The position numbers and the translations under genes are program-made. The notes beneath the pieces were generated by a model. That model was not told the origin of the DNA. It saw only the letters and a list, made by a program, of their open reading frames with translations, and ran no database searches. DNA of 64,000 nucleotides from Perilla frutescens (taxonomy: Eukaryota; Streptophyta; Magnoliopsida; Lamiales; Lamiaceae). Of the stretch, positions 35,623 to 48,530 are shown in pieces. The DNA lies in NCBI GenBank assembly GCA_026008535.1, contig BRKX01000011.1, positions 46,670,183 to 46,734,182 on the forward strand, read 5' to 3'. Numbering within the stretch: the first letter of the stretch is position 1; each line of letters starts with the position of its first letter.

Positions 35623-37333
35623 GTACGTGGACACAAATGTGCTTTGCACTAAAATAATATATAGTAATACTACTATATATACTACATTATGAATTTATTT
35701 ACAATATAAAACCAGTGTATTATTTTCCATTCATCCTTAACATTAGTTGCAAAATTCAAATTCAGATTTTAAGGAACATGGGAGAGGGAGGGGGAAAGAC
35801 GAAAATAATTTAATATTAAAAAAATCATACACAATAATAGAACGACCCCCTTTGGCTAGATTCCAATTGCGTGTATTTGTCTCCACTCTTTTAATGCTTA
35901 TCGTAGTAATTTTTAGCGATAATTTGGATGCACTTATACTTAAGCTTGTGATAATTATTGGGATCATTTTTTTATGATATTTTTTTGAAGAGCGATTGAT
36001 TCTTGCACATACTCGTGATGTTCGAAATATGGATCAATTAATCTTGAGGGTCGTATAATGGAACTCGCTATCCAAATAATTACAATGTTTGAGATCATAT
36101 TATTGAAGGCATAATAATTTATAGAAGCAACGTGGGGATTCATTTCTTACTCACATGATCTAAAATTAGGACGGTTGAGTTTGCAATTGCAGTACTATAA
36201 GAAATTACCCAAATTTTCAAATAATTACTTCAACTACATTTCTGTCTCTTGTACTATCCTTACCCATTTTACTGTATATAATTATATTATCATAAGACGA
36301 GTATTATGTTTATTGCATTATTATATTTGGATGTTTTAAATGTACACCGCAAAAAAAAAAAAAAAAAAAAAAGTACACCGCAAAGATTACTTTATAGTCT
36401 ATACGCCTAATTAAAATTATTTATTTAATTACCCCTTAATCAATTATTATTTTCTTCATCAATTCCTCTTCTCGCCGTACATGCTCCCCATTGATTGATT
36501 GCTGAGCCTGTACCAATTCGCCCACAAATATTTATCAGACAATAAGCTTTGAGAATATTTTCTCAAACACGATCAAGATCTTCGATTTTTTTTCCAGCAC
36601 TCATGGTATGTTGGAGTTCATTTTTCGAACACTCATCATCCAATTTTTATTTGTTTTCAAAGGCAAGGAGCTTCGAAAATATTTTCTCGAACATAATTTC
36701 TTGATCAGAACGATTATGGTCTGTTCGGAGTTCATTTTTGAATGAAAGACCAGCTTCAAAAAATTTAGTTCGATGCGATGGTTTCCAGAATCAAAACTGG
36801 GCGACAAATTAAAGTCGGTTTTGAAGATGAAAGGAAGGGAAAATGCAGTCATGATTTATGACTTTGTTAAGGATGGAGACATCAATATTAGATATTGATA
36901 TCATATTTAGTTTATATTCTACATTTGATTAGATTTTTATTAATTATGAATTTTATTATAATTATGGTTAATTTTTTTTTTCAAGTTTTATTCTAGTATA
37001 AATAAACATATATAGAGTATTATTAGGGGAATTAAAGTTTAATAAAAGAAATATAATATTTATGTACAATTTGGTATTCTTTTGGAAATCAACGATATTG
37101 TTACTTTATGTGTATTCGAAGAATTAACGGATTTATAAGCTTAAAGAATGTAGTGTATAAACTAAAATGTGTATTAAAAAAAAACTAAAATGTGTATTGT
37201 AGTAAAAACATCTTATACTATTAATTTTTTGTACCATGGACCAAAAATACGTACAACTTCTTATTAATAGATCGATAGTGTAGATGGTGTCTTCTTAATT
37301 ACGATTTACGATAGCTTTCCTTTCTCATATGTA

Positions 37334-37369
<36 letters not shown>

Positions 37370-37640
37370 TTGAAATTATATTTTTAGATGAGAGTTAATG
37401 AGTTATTACAACATTAATTATGCGTACATTTCCTTGCTTAGTCACTATATTTCTTCTTCTACATTTATTTATTGTCTAATTATTATTCTGACAAATTTGG
37501 ATTAATATACGGCAGATATTTGTTGAGCGTGTTTTGAGATGGAAATATCTAAAAAACTTCAAAGTTTTGGTTCCCTATTAGTATTAGCATATTTTATAAA
37601 TAAATTCCATATATGTATATAATAGTTTGTAGCAGTTGGA
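35623..37640. other. AT-rich intergenic DNA upstream of the TLC gene
   Basis: No gene is supported. Seen: a poly-A run at about 36352-36372, an imperfect duplication near 36548 and 36667 (GAGAATATTTTCTCAAACA and its variant about 120 bp later), and a (TA)n run at about 37337-37367. The short open frames at 35743-35977 and 36601-36852 carry no motif. Confidence 0.55.
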
Positions 37641-37739
37641 GCAGCACCTTTTCATTCATGGCTTTTAGCTTTTCCTCTTCACTCTTCACCTTCCCATCTT
37701 AAGTCTTAACACCACCTCAACGATAAGCACGCGGCTCAC

Positions 37740-37771
<32 letters not shown>
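37740..37771 (+). repeat. (CT)n microsatellite in the probable 5' leader of the TLC gene
   Basis: An uninterrupted CT run of about 15 repeats lies about 200 bp before the donor GAGGAA/GTAAGT at 37978. Pyrimidine-rich tracts in plant 5' leaders are common; no specific role is claimed. Confidence 0.7.
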
Positions 37772-37773
<2 letters not shown>

Positions 37774-38249
37774 AAATTAATGCACAATTGATCCAGGTCA
37801 AGATTCACTGTTAATTTCGCCGTTGCCGCGCAACTACTAGCACATGCATAGAATAAAAGAAATACTAAGAAATTCAAAGACCCAATCCGTCTCTTTGTCG
37901 TTTTGTTTTTCGCTCTTAAGTTCTGAAGCAGAAAATTCCCACCACCGTTTCTAGCTCTCTTCACCACGCACGAGGAAGTAAGTTCTCGAACTTTCTATTC
38001 TTCGAATTGCTGCGAGATTGATAATTCGTTTTTTTTTTTGTTGTTGTTGCTGCTTCCTTTTATTATTACCAGCTACTGAGCTACACATTGCTGCTGCTTC
38101 TTGTTGTAATAATAAAGATGATGTATGGTTGCGATACAGATGGCATGAACAATATGCAGTTAATAGATTTTTGTCCCCTTTTGAAATTTCAAATATGTTG
38201 TCTGTGCTGTAATGGTCTGTGACTTTTGCAGGGAAAGAGGAAAAAAGTG

Positions 38250-41200
38250 ATGTGGGGTTTGGATATAGGTGTCGGGTTGATGAATGTGGCCGGTTACGCT
38301 TCTCCGGCCAAGCAATTACGGTGGCTTTCGTCGGTTTTGGCTGGTATTTTGATGTGCAAAGTTGTAAGTGTGCATTCCTCTCTCTCTCTCTCTCTCCCAC
38401 ACACACACACACTGACACACGTTTTGGTTTTCCTGTTGAGTTTTCTACCTCCAAGTGATTGCTGGGCGTTGTGCATTTTGTATTGTGAATTGCCAATTAT
38501 ATTACTTTTAGATCATAGGAAGTGATTTTTGGGATGATACTCGTGGACGTTCATGTGCGTACTAGCCGATCGACAGTTTTTTCTTCTTGCATTTTGCATT
38601 TGTCTGGGATTGTTTCACTACTAAATTATAGGAAGCAAGTCAATTCCTTGGCGAAATCTTGTCTGAAAGCCGAATGACTTTGTGATGTTAATTTGTGGTG
38701 GTGTGTTATGTTTGAACTATATCTAACACTGAACTGTGTAGGGGTTCTTTTTTTGTTTACTTTCTACTTTGATGGTAAGGCGTGAGTCTGGCAAGAAACA
38801 TGAATTGTGAGCATTTTTTATGCTCAGATATTGAGGTTGCTTTACTCCCACACATTGAACTGAGAAGCAAATCCTTTAGTGAAGATAAACTAATCGTCAC
38901 TTTTCAGTTAGTGCTAAAAACAGATTTGCACAATAAACTTATGTTTCGCTGCAGCTTTCTCCTTCCCTTTTTTAGGGAAAGGAGGAAGTGCGGGGAAGAA
39001 GTACACGCAGGAGTTGAACAAGATAGATGATTGATTTGAGGATTGGTTCTTGTTAGTAAAATACCTTTAACAGACTCTTGACGAGCCAGCATGTTTGCTA
39101 GGTCTGATTTCATTTTAAAGAGCTCCTATTTTGTTCTTGAAGGTATATGACTTAACAGGTGTAATTAGCGCGTCATTAGTGAAGGAGTACAGAAGACTTA
39201 GCAGAAAACAGAAACTAGAATGGAACAACAGGTAATGGTTCTTTGTCATGTTGAAATTTGGATTGAGCATGTGTTCCTTATCTGGCAATTACTATTGCAT
39301 CTGAAATTTGAATGGTGATTGACTGTTTGTCTAGGGGGTTCTCCACTTTCCATGCCATTGTGGCGGCAGCTGTCTCTCTGTATCTCTTGCTTGTTTCTGA
39401 TCTTTTTCATGATTCTCGAGATCAGTTGATCATCAATAGAACATCAAATTTATCGGACACTACACTGGGGGTATGTGAATCAGAATAGTGTTGACATGAA
39501 AATATAGTGTGTTAGTTCTATTTTAAGTCTTCTCAGTGGTTAAAGCATGTTGAGAGTGCTGAGAATTGTATAACCTATGCCTATGCTCTTTGATCACCCT
39601 AGAACAGCTTGCTTAGCACGCTTGATCAAAAAATCTGAATGAAGATGTCGAGACATTCTTTATTTGCTCTCTTTCAGGAAACTGATGTACTATTTAAGGA
39701 ACCCGTGCTCCTTTACTTTGATTCTACTAAAGCTAGTTCAATTACAAAATCGAAGATGTTATTTCTGTTTTATAGTGGACATGCTTTCCTAATATTTTTT
39801 TGCTAAATGATGCAGGTTTCCATTGGGTACTTCTTATCGGACTTGACAATGATATTCTATTATTATCCCGCCTTAGGTGGAGTGGAGTATGTAAGTAGCC
39901 CTACTAAATTCTCTTATACATCTTTTCCTCCTCCAATAAATATTGTTTCTATATTATTGTAAACTGCATTTTTTTTTGCGCCTGGGGCGAGAAGTGACAG
40001 CCTGCTTCAAATATCTTCTTATAGTTGTTTATGCAAACATGAATGTGCAGTTCATGCATATTAAATATAGCCTTCTCTCTGTTTACCAAGAATGGGGTTC
40101 ATCTGGATCATTCCTTTGCTAGGTCGTACATCATGGACTCTCTATGTATTCAATCATTCAATCACTTTTCAGCGGTCAAGCACAGATTTACATACTAATG
40201 GTTCTCTTCACCGAAAGCACCACCCCGTTTGTTAATCTAAGATGGTAAGCTTAGGAAACAGAGATTCTGTTGCCACCTTTCTTTTCTCTATCTCCTATCC
40301 TTTCCTGTTCATTCTTTATTTCTTGACACACTCAGGCATCTTGATGTTGCTGGCCTCAAGAACTCTAAACTTTATGTTTACAATGGTGTCGCTCTGTTCT
40401 TGGGTTGGTTGGTATGTCCCATTTAAACTTAAACAAACTTCATCATATATTCACTGTTTTTATAGTTAAAAGGGCTTCCATAGTAGAGGAACTCAAATGA
40501 GTTCCCAAACCCATCCTTTTTGACGTCAAGAAAAAGAAACCCAACTCATTTCTTCTCCAACGAAGGAACTTAAATTGAGTTTCTCGCATATAATTTCGGT
40601 AAATTTAGAAGCTGCCAGCTGACAGCACGACCCTCCACATGCAAAGGGATGCAAGCGTGCTGTCACTGCATGATGTCCTCCACTTTTTGCTCCTGCTGGG
40701 GATCGGAACAGTACCCAACAGCAGGTAGCAATGCCCAAAATAAGGAACTCCTTTTAGTAGAATGATTGCAAGGGGGGCCTTTGAGTTCCTTAAAAAATTA
40801 ACCTCTTTTCTTAGCCATTACAGATGCTCTCAAGAAATTCTGCTATCTGCAATTTTATCATGCTAATTACTTTTTTAAGTTTGAAACTGCTTCCCATGAT
40901 CACCACAGTATATCTGTTGTTTCATATATGCATTAGCTGAGTTCCTCTATGGCTCTATATGACGGTTTTTTTTACTGGTATAAGGTCCATGGAAGTCTTC
41001 TTATTTTACAGTTCATTTCTGCCAACCACATATGATATTTTGGTATGCATTATCTACAAACAGAAGTTTATTATATTCGTAACTTCTAATGTTGGTTTAC
41101 ATATCATACTCATTGTAAGATTTTTCATGATTGTGAATTATACTATTTCTTTTAATCTCTTTGGTTCCACATCATATTGTAACTGGTTCTAATATGTAAA

Positions 41201-42136
41201 TTTTGATACTCAGGTTGCAAGGATTATTTTATTTGTATTCTTCTTCTACCACATGTATGTCCATTTTGATCAGGTGAGCAAGCATTTAATGGCTAATGCT
41301 ACTGTTCAGATCTTTCATGACTACCAGTTCTAATTCCAATGACGAACTCTTTAATTTCATTCAGACCTCTAAATCACTCGAACTCCTTGGCCAACATAGT
41401 TTTAACTTTTAAGCATGCTCTTTACGTTGCTACAAGATTGTTTCATCATCATATATGACATAGTTTCATCTGGTACCATTCTGAAGTTGATGGACTTAGA
41501 CAGTCCATCCTTCAGCCAACACTTGCTTTCCAATAATAGGGACTCTCATCACGTGAAGGAGTATGGATTACATTGGTTTAAATGTTTGGGGACTAGTATT
41601 GGGTAATGTGTAGTTTGTTGGTATAATTTCTAGAACATGTTGGGAGTGCTGTTATGGCTGCGTTCGGGTGAAATAGAATCCCCATGTCAAAATCATAAGC
41701 GCAGCACAGCGCTTTTACACCTAGTATTAGGTAAAAAGTGAGCTAACATGTTGTCATTTTGAGGTCTTGACACACAAATTCCATCTATGTCTAGGAATAA
41801 TTTTCTACTCGAAGTGCATTTATGTGCAGTAGATGTCAGAAAATGGATTGTGCATTTACAACTAGTTTATGTTACCACTCGTTTTTATTTGAGATATAAT
41901 TCGACTTATACCCAGGAATAGGGCAACCCTCCCTACCCCATTCTCATTAGCCTCGCGCACAACTGACAGTTCATATATTGTATTGGCTCGTGTTTCAGGT
42001 GAAGCTAGTTTACCCGTTAGGCTTTTACAGCTTGCTTACAGTGCCCCCAGCTTTGGCTATGATGAACGTGTTCTGGTTCTGGAAAATCGCCAGAGGTATG
42101 GTGAGAACCTTGAGCAAGGCTAGACACAGCCAATAG
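38250..42136 (+). CDS. TLC-domain membrane protein (TLCD4/TMEM56 type)
   Basis: Eight coding exons: 38250-38363, 39143-39231, 39335-39470, 39816-39890, 40123-40244, 40336-40411, 41214-41273 and 41999-42136. They sum to 810 nt, or 269 residues. A non-coding leader exon probably ends at 37977 (GAGGAA/GTAAGT), joined to 38232. The protein is highly hydrophobic with about six or seven predicted membrane spans. It carries VVHHGLSMYSI at about 139-149, where the paired His belongs to the TLC (TRAM/LAG1/CLN8) core, then LFTESTTPFVNLRW at about 165-178, typical of TMEM56/TLCD4. It ends WKIARGMVRTLSKARHSQ, a basic cytosolic tail. Known of the family: ER or endomembrane TLC proteins linked to lipid sensing or composition; plant members are largely uncharacterised. 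It is shorter than ceramide synthases and lacks their Lag1 motif context. Confidence 0.9.
38376..38418 (+). repeat. (CT)n(CA)n compound microsatellite
   Basis: A CT run passes directly into a CA run just inside TLC intron 1, 15 bp after the donor site. Length variation here would be expected. Confidence 0.7.
40474..40836. mobile_element. Probable MITE in a TLC-gene intron
   Basis: GGGCTTCCATAGTAGAGGAA at the left faces a right end whose complement is GAGCATCTGTAATGGCTAAG. The motif GGAACTCAAA occurs inverted inside both arms. The ends resemble the GRGCATC/GGGCTTC ends of plant Harbinger-type MITEs. A clean 3-bp target duplication is not obvious. It sits in the intron between the exons ending at 40411 and starting at 41214. 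Confidence 0.45.
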
Positions 42137-42866
42137 CTGTTTACATTCCCATACGTAGTTGTTTGGCATGTCAATATCATTTCTTAATAACTGTGCACCA
42201 AAAAAGCTACAGCTTAGAACACTCACATCTTAGTCTAGCTACTTGTACAACTCGATCGAGTTTATATCTTTACTTTCTATTACTCTTTATTTATACTCAA
42301 GTACAAGCATACTCTTGTTCAAGTTTGCTTTCATAAAGTCATTTATGTAATCAACATTTAAGCTGCGAGTTCTGATAATTATATCGTTTATGCCTCTGGG
42401 ATTTCCTACCTTTTTTGTTTTTACATTTCTCAATGGAAAATTACAATTTGATCCCCATATTTTGAGCTCTTATATAGGCAACCCCCTACTCACAATCTTT
42501 TTGAGGGAAATCTCTACCCCCTTTAAGTTCAATACTACTTGAAAGGGGAACCCCTGTGTATTAGTACATATTAGGTGAATGATCCCTAATGATTTAGTGT
42601 AAAGTTAAATTAATTCACAATCAATTGAAATCTATGGGAAAAAAAAAAGAAAAAAATTAATAATTTTAAGTGTGTAGCATGGAGTGTTGCAGATGATTTC
42701 TTACACCCAAATCACATCTTTCAATTATAAACTTTCCCTCTTTCAACTTCCGTAAAATTTTATGGTATGAGTAGCGATGTGATTGTAGTCTTTTGTTTCG
42801 ATCACCCACGTCCCTAACTTTATAATTTTCATTTTGACTCAAATTTTGTCCCCTTATTTAACAATA
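42137..42866. other. 3' region of the TLC gene and intergenic DNA
   Basis: The first 200-300 bp should be 3' UTR. The remainder holds no recognised gene. The right edge is the A preceding a Helitron-like CTAG end. Confidence 0.5.
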
Positions 42867-43149
42867 CTAGCAGAGAAAGCGTGTATTGCACGCAATTCAA
42901 CTAATTTTCTTAAATTAAACAATGTAATTTGAATAATTTTACTATACTATATTTGAGTAGTTAATTAAAAATTATATTTCAGTGTATATATATATCACTT
43001 TATAAATATAATAATATTTGAAAAGTCTAGATTAATCAATAACCAGAAAAATGATAGAAAGCATAAAGGATAATTAAATTGTAACAATTCAAACAAGAAC
43101 TTGATTTTATATCCTTTTAGTGTGTTTATATTTTTGTTATTTTAATTTA

Positions 43150-43180
<31 letters not shown>

Positions 43181-43210
43181 TTCTATATAGATAGATAGAT
43201 AGATAGATAG
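43150..43210. repeat. (ATCT)n facing (AGAT)n, palindromic tetranucleotide array
   Basis: About seven ATCT units are followed by TTCTATAT and about six AGAT units. The two halves are complementary, so the single strand can fold into a stem of about 25 bp. Confidence 0.85.
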
Positions 43211-44810
43211 CGAGAGAAATGCATTTATCTTTTCTCAAGTTTTTTTAGAACAATTCTCAACCTTCTTTGATTGATGGCATATATATGTATTAACACACAC
43301 TTCAAATCTTTTATTCAATAATTTTTATTTTTATTTTACTGTCTAATAAAAATATAAAATTTTAATTAATATAAATTCACAAAATCTTGCATCATCCATT
43401 TCAGAAATATTCAATGTAAAGTTAATTAAACTTACTAAAATAATTTAGATAGTTAATGAGTTCAAAATATTATTAATTATGTGATTTTTTATCATCATGA
43501 CAAAACACTTCTCATATCGCACACCAATTGATATGGTTTATTCCACAAGTATATTATATTTTTAACCACTCTATGTTATCAATTAATTTACGTATGATAT
43601 TACGATACATTGAATTGATTGAACTATTTTAGTTATTACACATGTTGCAAAATATTAACTAATTATTTTATTTTTTATGTATTTTATTCGAACACACATT
43701 TAATATTATACTTTTTTATCGTAAGATAAATGACTACCTTGAACAAATAAAATTAAAAATAACTTAACTAAATTAAAAAGGTGTTGAATATATAAATATC
43801 ACGTGTTTAAAGATTAAAAAAAAACTTTATTATTATGGCAACGTGTGTTGCTCAGTGAGAAAGAAATGATAAAATCTCAAAGTTTGGTTAATAGTTTGTT
43901 GTGTTAAATTACGTTGAAGGTTTCATGTTCAATATATTTTCAAATTTTATACATTCTTCACAATTTTTTTTAAGAAAAAATATAATTTAGTTGTCAGTTG
44001 TAATTCTTGATTCAATGGCTAACTAATTTAATTAGTTGTACAATCCAAGGGAAAAATATCAAATTCCTCAATTTCAATTATTTCCTCAACTAATAGACAA
44101 TGTCTATTCTCAATATTCCTATGATTGATATGTTTTTAAAATGTGGAATATGTATCCCTTTCCACCCAAGGAGTTTATCCATTATCATTCAACCAAAACA
44201 CTTAATATATATAATTCTATAAAAAAACCATAATATTTTATAATTACGTATTATATTATTGTTATATATTAAATTTAGATAATTAGTAATTTAATTTAAA
44301 AGGAAAATACCCAACTCTTCTATTTCAACTCTTTTATAGATAATTGGACTATGTTCATTCTCAGTCATATGATCATGAGTAGTCAACATAATTCATATTC
44401 CAAAAAATTGTGCAATATTCATTCCCGCGTGAATTTAATTAAATATTCTAAATTAATTGAATAATCTAACATAAAATATTTTATATATAATTATCAAACC
44501 AACCAATATTCTAAATTTCTCAAATTATAAATTAATAAGCTAGAAAAACCTAAGATTTGAACCATAATTTAAAATTTATTTTCCCAATCAACCATTTATT
44601 ATTGTTATGTTTTAAAAGTCATGTCTAACTTATAAATTCATTTAAAGTTTGTGATTTTTTTATAATTAATCATATTTTTAAAACTTTGTCTAGCAACTTT
44701 GAAAATAGAGCTTCCAAAATTTTCTATATTAATCATTTAATTATCTTGATCATTGACTTTTTTAGGTGTTTTTCATTCACTTTAGTGTGTATATATATAT
44801 ATATATATAT

Positions 44811-45981
44811 GGGATGGATAAAAAATACACCATTTCCTAGTGTATGAACTAGGAACCTATCTTACACCATTCAACTAGATGATTTAATGGCTGAGATTTA
44901 ATATCAAAGTCAAGGTAAAAGAAAAGAGGCGGGTGTATAGTTGTCCAATCCTTATAAAAAAGTTGATGTCATCACTTTTAAAAAAACAAATCTTAAAATT
45001 TTTAAACGATCATATCTCACTCGTCTTTAATCGGATTAATGCAAATAATATATTAAATTAAAGCTCTTTTCATGTTCTTTACTTCAAGATCAGTCATGGA
45101 TATGTTTGTGCAAATAATATAGACGAAAAATATAATATATATATTTTTTACCCGTGTTCAGCGCGAAAATGTCTTCGTTAGCTTTTAATAATGTTTCGTC
45201 AGCATTACATAATGTATGCTAACGAAGCATTTGTTATATGCTAACATATTGTATTTATTGTGCTAATGAATGATTATCATAATATTAACGTGGTACACAT
45301 ACTTATATTGTTACTATGATTATTACATTTCAATTAGGACTTATAATTATTTTTTATGATTTAGTTTTTATGTTCTAGTTACTAATTGATTATTATATAT
45401 TGTTTATTTCATCAAATTAAAATATATTAATTAGGGTTTTCTTCATCCATTTATGATTTATACCTTATGCTAACGATGAATTATCATATACTAACATAGT
45501 TTATCCGCAGTGCTGATAAAACAATATCATTATGATAACATTGTATATTTATATTGCTATTATGGTTTATTTATCCAATTAAGGTTTATAATTATTTTTT
45601 AGAACGTAATTCTATTTTTAGATCATTGGAGTTTATTATATCTGAATTATGATTTATTTCGTCTCATTAGAATTTATAATTACTCTTTAGAATTTAATTT
45701 TTCGTTAACAATATAAGAAAACTTTTATTAGCATAACAATAATGTTTCGTTAGCATGATGATAATACTTCGTTAGCATGACGATACTGTTATCAATTACC
45801 CAGTGTCTTTTTATAAACATTACCAAATTACGTTAATACCCCGCGCGATTTTTTTTTCCAAATATTACAGAATTGCCACCACCTCTTTTAAGCAAATCTA
45901 GGCCATAGATCTTTATTGGTTATATGGTGTGAGATGGGTTCCTAATTCTTACACTAGAGTTGGTTTGCGCTATAACCACCC
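44811..45981. mobile_element. TIR element flanked by (TA)n, 1171 bp
   Basis: The left arm starts GGGATGGATAAAAAATACAC and continues CTAGTGTATGAACTAGGAAC. The right arm's complement starts GGGTGGTTATAGCGCAAACC and continues CTAGTGTAAGAATTAGGAAC. Imperfect inverted repeats extend over about 80 bp. Both ends lie in (TA)n runs (44791-44810 and 45982-46000), resembling MITEs that insert into TA microsatellites. The interior has many TTCGTTAGC/GCTAACGAA words in both orientations. No transposase. Confidence 0.7.
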
Positions 45982-46252
45982 TATATATATATATATATAT
46001 AATCTTATATGTCTTCTTGGAGCAGTCAACATTATCCGAGCCCGATCATATATAAAGAAGTTGAAACTTAGTTTCAATACATTTAATTGAGACTACTCTT
46101 AATCACATGAATGAGAATAAACATATCAATTTCAATGAATGAATTAAAAGTTGACATTTTGGTTATATATTATGAAACCAACTTATTTTTTCAATTTTCT
46201 TTCATACCATAAAACATGATTCAGAACATACGTACACACATTGTAGTTATCA

Positions 46253-47215
46253 CAACTAAATTACATGTTTTCTATTAAGAACTACTTAAATAACATTTAT
46301 TAAATGAATCAAATAATTCACTTAATGTCATTCATGTTAACTAAATTACATGTTTTCTATTAAAAACTATTTAAATAATTTATATTAAATGAATCAAATC
46401 ATTGATTGAATGACATTCCTCTTATCCCTTCCCCCCATTAATGATTGATGAAAATTTAATTCTTGATTATTGGCATATAACTTCTTAAGAACAATTATGT
46501 TAGTTTATAATTTTTTTCATAAATTCAAATTTTTATTTTTCAATCTATTCGTTGGGATGTAATTTATATAAAATTTGTAGTAATAGTACAATACTATTGA
46601 AATACTATTTAAATTATAAAATATAATATATTATACGTGGAGAATTAATTATATAATATATTATATTACTATGGGATTATGTTTTTTTATTTTTTTCTTG
46701 TTTGCTATGGTTGATATGATGAAGAAATAATTGTTGTGGATTAATTTATGTAAATGGAGAATTGAAATAGTACAATATTATTGAAATAAATATAGTATAT
46801 TATACATGAATAATTAATTATATAATGATTGATGGAGAATAAATTCTTGATTTTTGATATAAAACTTCTTAAGTATCATCATGTTAGTTTATAATCTTTT
46901 TATAAATTCAAGCTTTTATTTTTCAATCTCTTCATTCGGATGTAATTTATATAGACGATGTAATTGATGGAGAATTAATTCATGTGGATGAATGAAGAAC
47001 TATAATAGTACAATTCTATTGAATTAATAGTTAAATTATAAATTTAAATATAATATATTATATGTGTCAAATTACTTATATAATATATTATATTGATGTG
47101 GAATTATATTTTTCATTTTTTTTCTTTTTTGCTATGGTTGATATGATAGAGAGATAATTAGTGGGAAATTAATATGTTGTGGATGAAGATTTGGAATGTT
47201 ATAATACTGTTGAAA
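46253..47215 (+). repeat. Local direct repeats
   Basis: AACTAAATTACATGTTTTCT occurs near 46254 and again near 46338 (about 84-bp period). A larger repeat begins ATGATTGATG at 46441 and 46825 and includes GCTATGGTTGATATGAT at 46704 and 47131, so the two copies differ by indels of about 40 bp. All are AT-rich and non-coding. Confidence 0.7.
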
Positions 47216-47474
47216 TACACATAATATATTATATGAGAATAATTAATTAAATAATATAAAATATTACTATTTTAGTCTTAAATTAAGTGCAAATTATGGA
47301 TAATAGACATATCATATTATGTAAGAAATTAAATAAATATAATATATTATATTTACATGAAAAATTGAAATAGATTATATTACTTTTTTACCCTTAAACT
47401 AAGTGTAGATTATGGATATAATAGACAAATCATATTTTGTAAGAAATCTTCCACACTTTTTATATAAGTATAGA

Positions 47475-47866
47475 CTAGTACCTACCCGTTGGTTTTACCA
47501 TTTAACCGGATCCATCTGTAAAATACTTCAAAATTAACATAATCCAATAAGCAGGCAATTAAAAAGGCTTAAATTGACATTTATATAAAAAAAGTGTTTT
47601 AAAAAATATATATAATCCAATATTTTGAAATTATGTGTGAAATGAGTTATGTTAACTTCAAAGTATTTTGTAGCAATTTTTTTTTACGTGTCAATTGTCA
47701 CACCACGTATCACAGAGAAAATACAATATATAATTTATGTAACTAGTACACGAATTGAAACTTAAAATGAATTATTATGAGTATGATTAAACCAGATAAA
47801 AGAATAAGGGAATGTAATCAGTCCAAATAAAAGAACAATGAACACATTGATATTTGGAAAAAACTT
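47475..47866. other. AT-rich DNA, no gene seen
   Basis: It begins CTAGTACCTACCCG directly next to the candidate Helitron 5' end at 47474. Nothing further is recognised. Confidence 0.4.
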
Positions 47867-48090
47867 GTGTACACCGGTTGTATAAAAATCTTATATCGGA
47901 TGAATATTTTTATTATTAGAAGTGATATTTTTTTCAATCCAAAAAATGTAGTAATAATTACAAAAATGTCACCGTTTTTTTAGAAAAATTTAGTAATACT
48001 TTTCAGTAAAATAAACGTGATACTTTTCAATATTAGAAATGATATTTTTTTCTATCTGATATAAGAGTTATATACAAATGGTGTAAGTAT
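47867..48090. mobile_element. Small MITE-like inverted-repeat element
   Basis: GTACACCGGTTGTATAAAAA followed by TCTTATATCGGAT at the left is mirrored at the right by a complement reading CTTACACCATTTGTATATAA followed by CTCTTATATCAGAT. The interior repeats GATATTTTTTTC. About 220 bp. Target duplication not determined. Confidence 0.5.
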
Positions 48091-48530
48091 GATCAAAACT
48101 AATATACCCTATATAAAGTGTATATAATAATTACTACGCTTATCCCGAAATTTAAGGGTAAAATTTCATATAAACTCCCTGTGTTTAACACTATCAATTT
48201 TAATATATTTTTTTTGTTATACCCTCTTGAATTATTGCTTAGACCAAAACTCATTAAATTAATCCTTTCTTTCCTTACCAATATTTGGCAGAAAAGGGGT
48301 TTTGTGAAGCATTTTTCAATAAGATAGAGGTTTTTCGATTATTTATAAAACACGCAGAGTTTTTTATTTTTTGGGAAAACACACGAGACTTATATAAATT
48401 TTACCCAAAATTTAATGAAGGTTGCCAATAAAAACAGTAGGGTAGGCATTCTGTAGCTAGACGCCTTTCATATATTATTACGTGACAATATGACTTTTTA
48501 GGCTCTCAAAACTTAGAGAGAGAAAAAAAA
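48091..48530. other. AT-rich spacer, no gene seen
   Basis: Short open frames on both strands near 48099-48327 overlap each other and have no motif. Taken as non-coding. Confidence 0.5.

Larger units (their letters stand above)
42867..47474 (-). mobile_element. Helitron-like region, extent uncertain
   Basis: On the minus strand, the left edge is a textbook Helitron 3' end: GCGTGCAATACACGC hairpin, then TTTCTCTG, then CTAG, abutting T. A candidate 5' end, TCTATACTTATATAAAAAG, is at 47474. An alternative 5' end is TCTATATAGAAATAG at 43191, which would make the element only about 325 bp. The region between is AT-rich, includes a separate TIR element (44811-45981) and direct repeats, and has no RepHel gene. 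The 3' end is well supported; the pairing is inference. Confidence 0.4.

Noticed and set aside
37951..38496. Minus-strand frame of 181 codons upstream of and over the TLC start
   Set aside because: It runs across microsatellites, giving RERERE-type sequence, and overlaps the TLC leader and first coding exon. No domain is recognisable.
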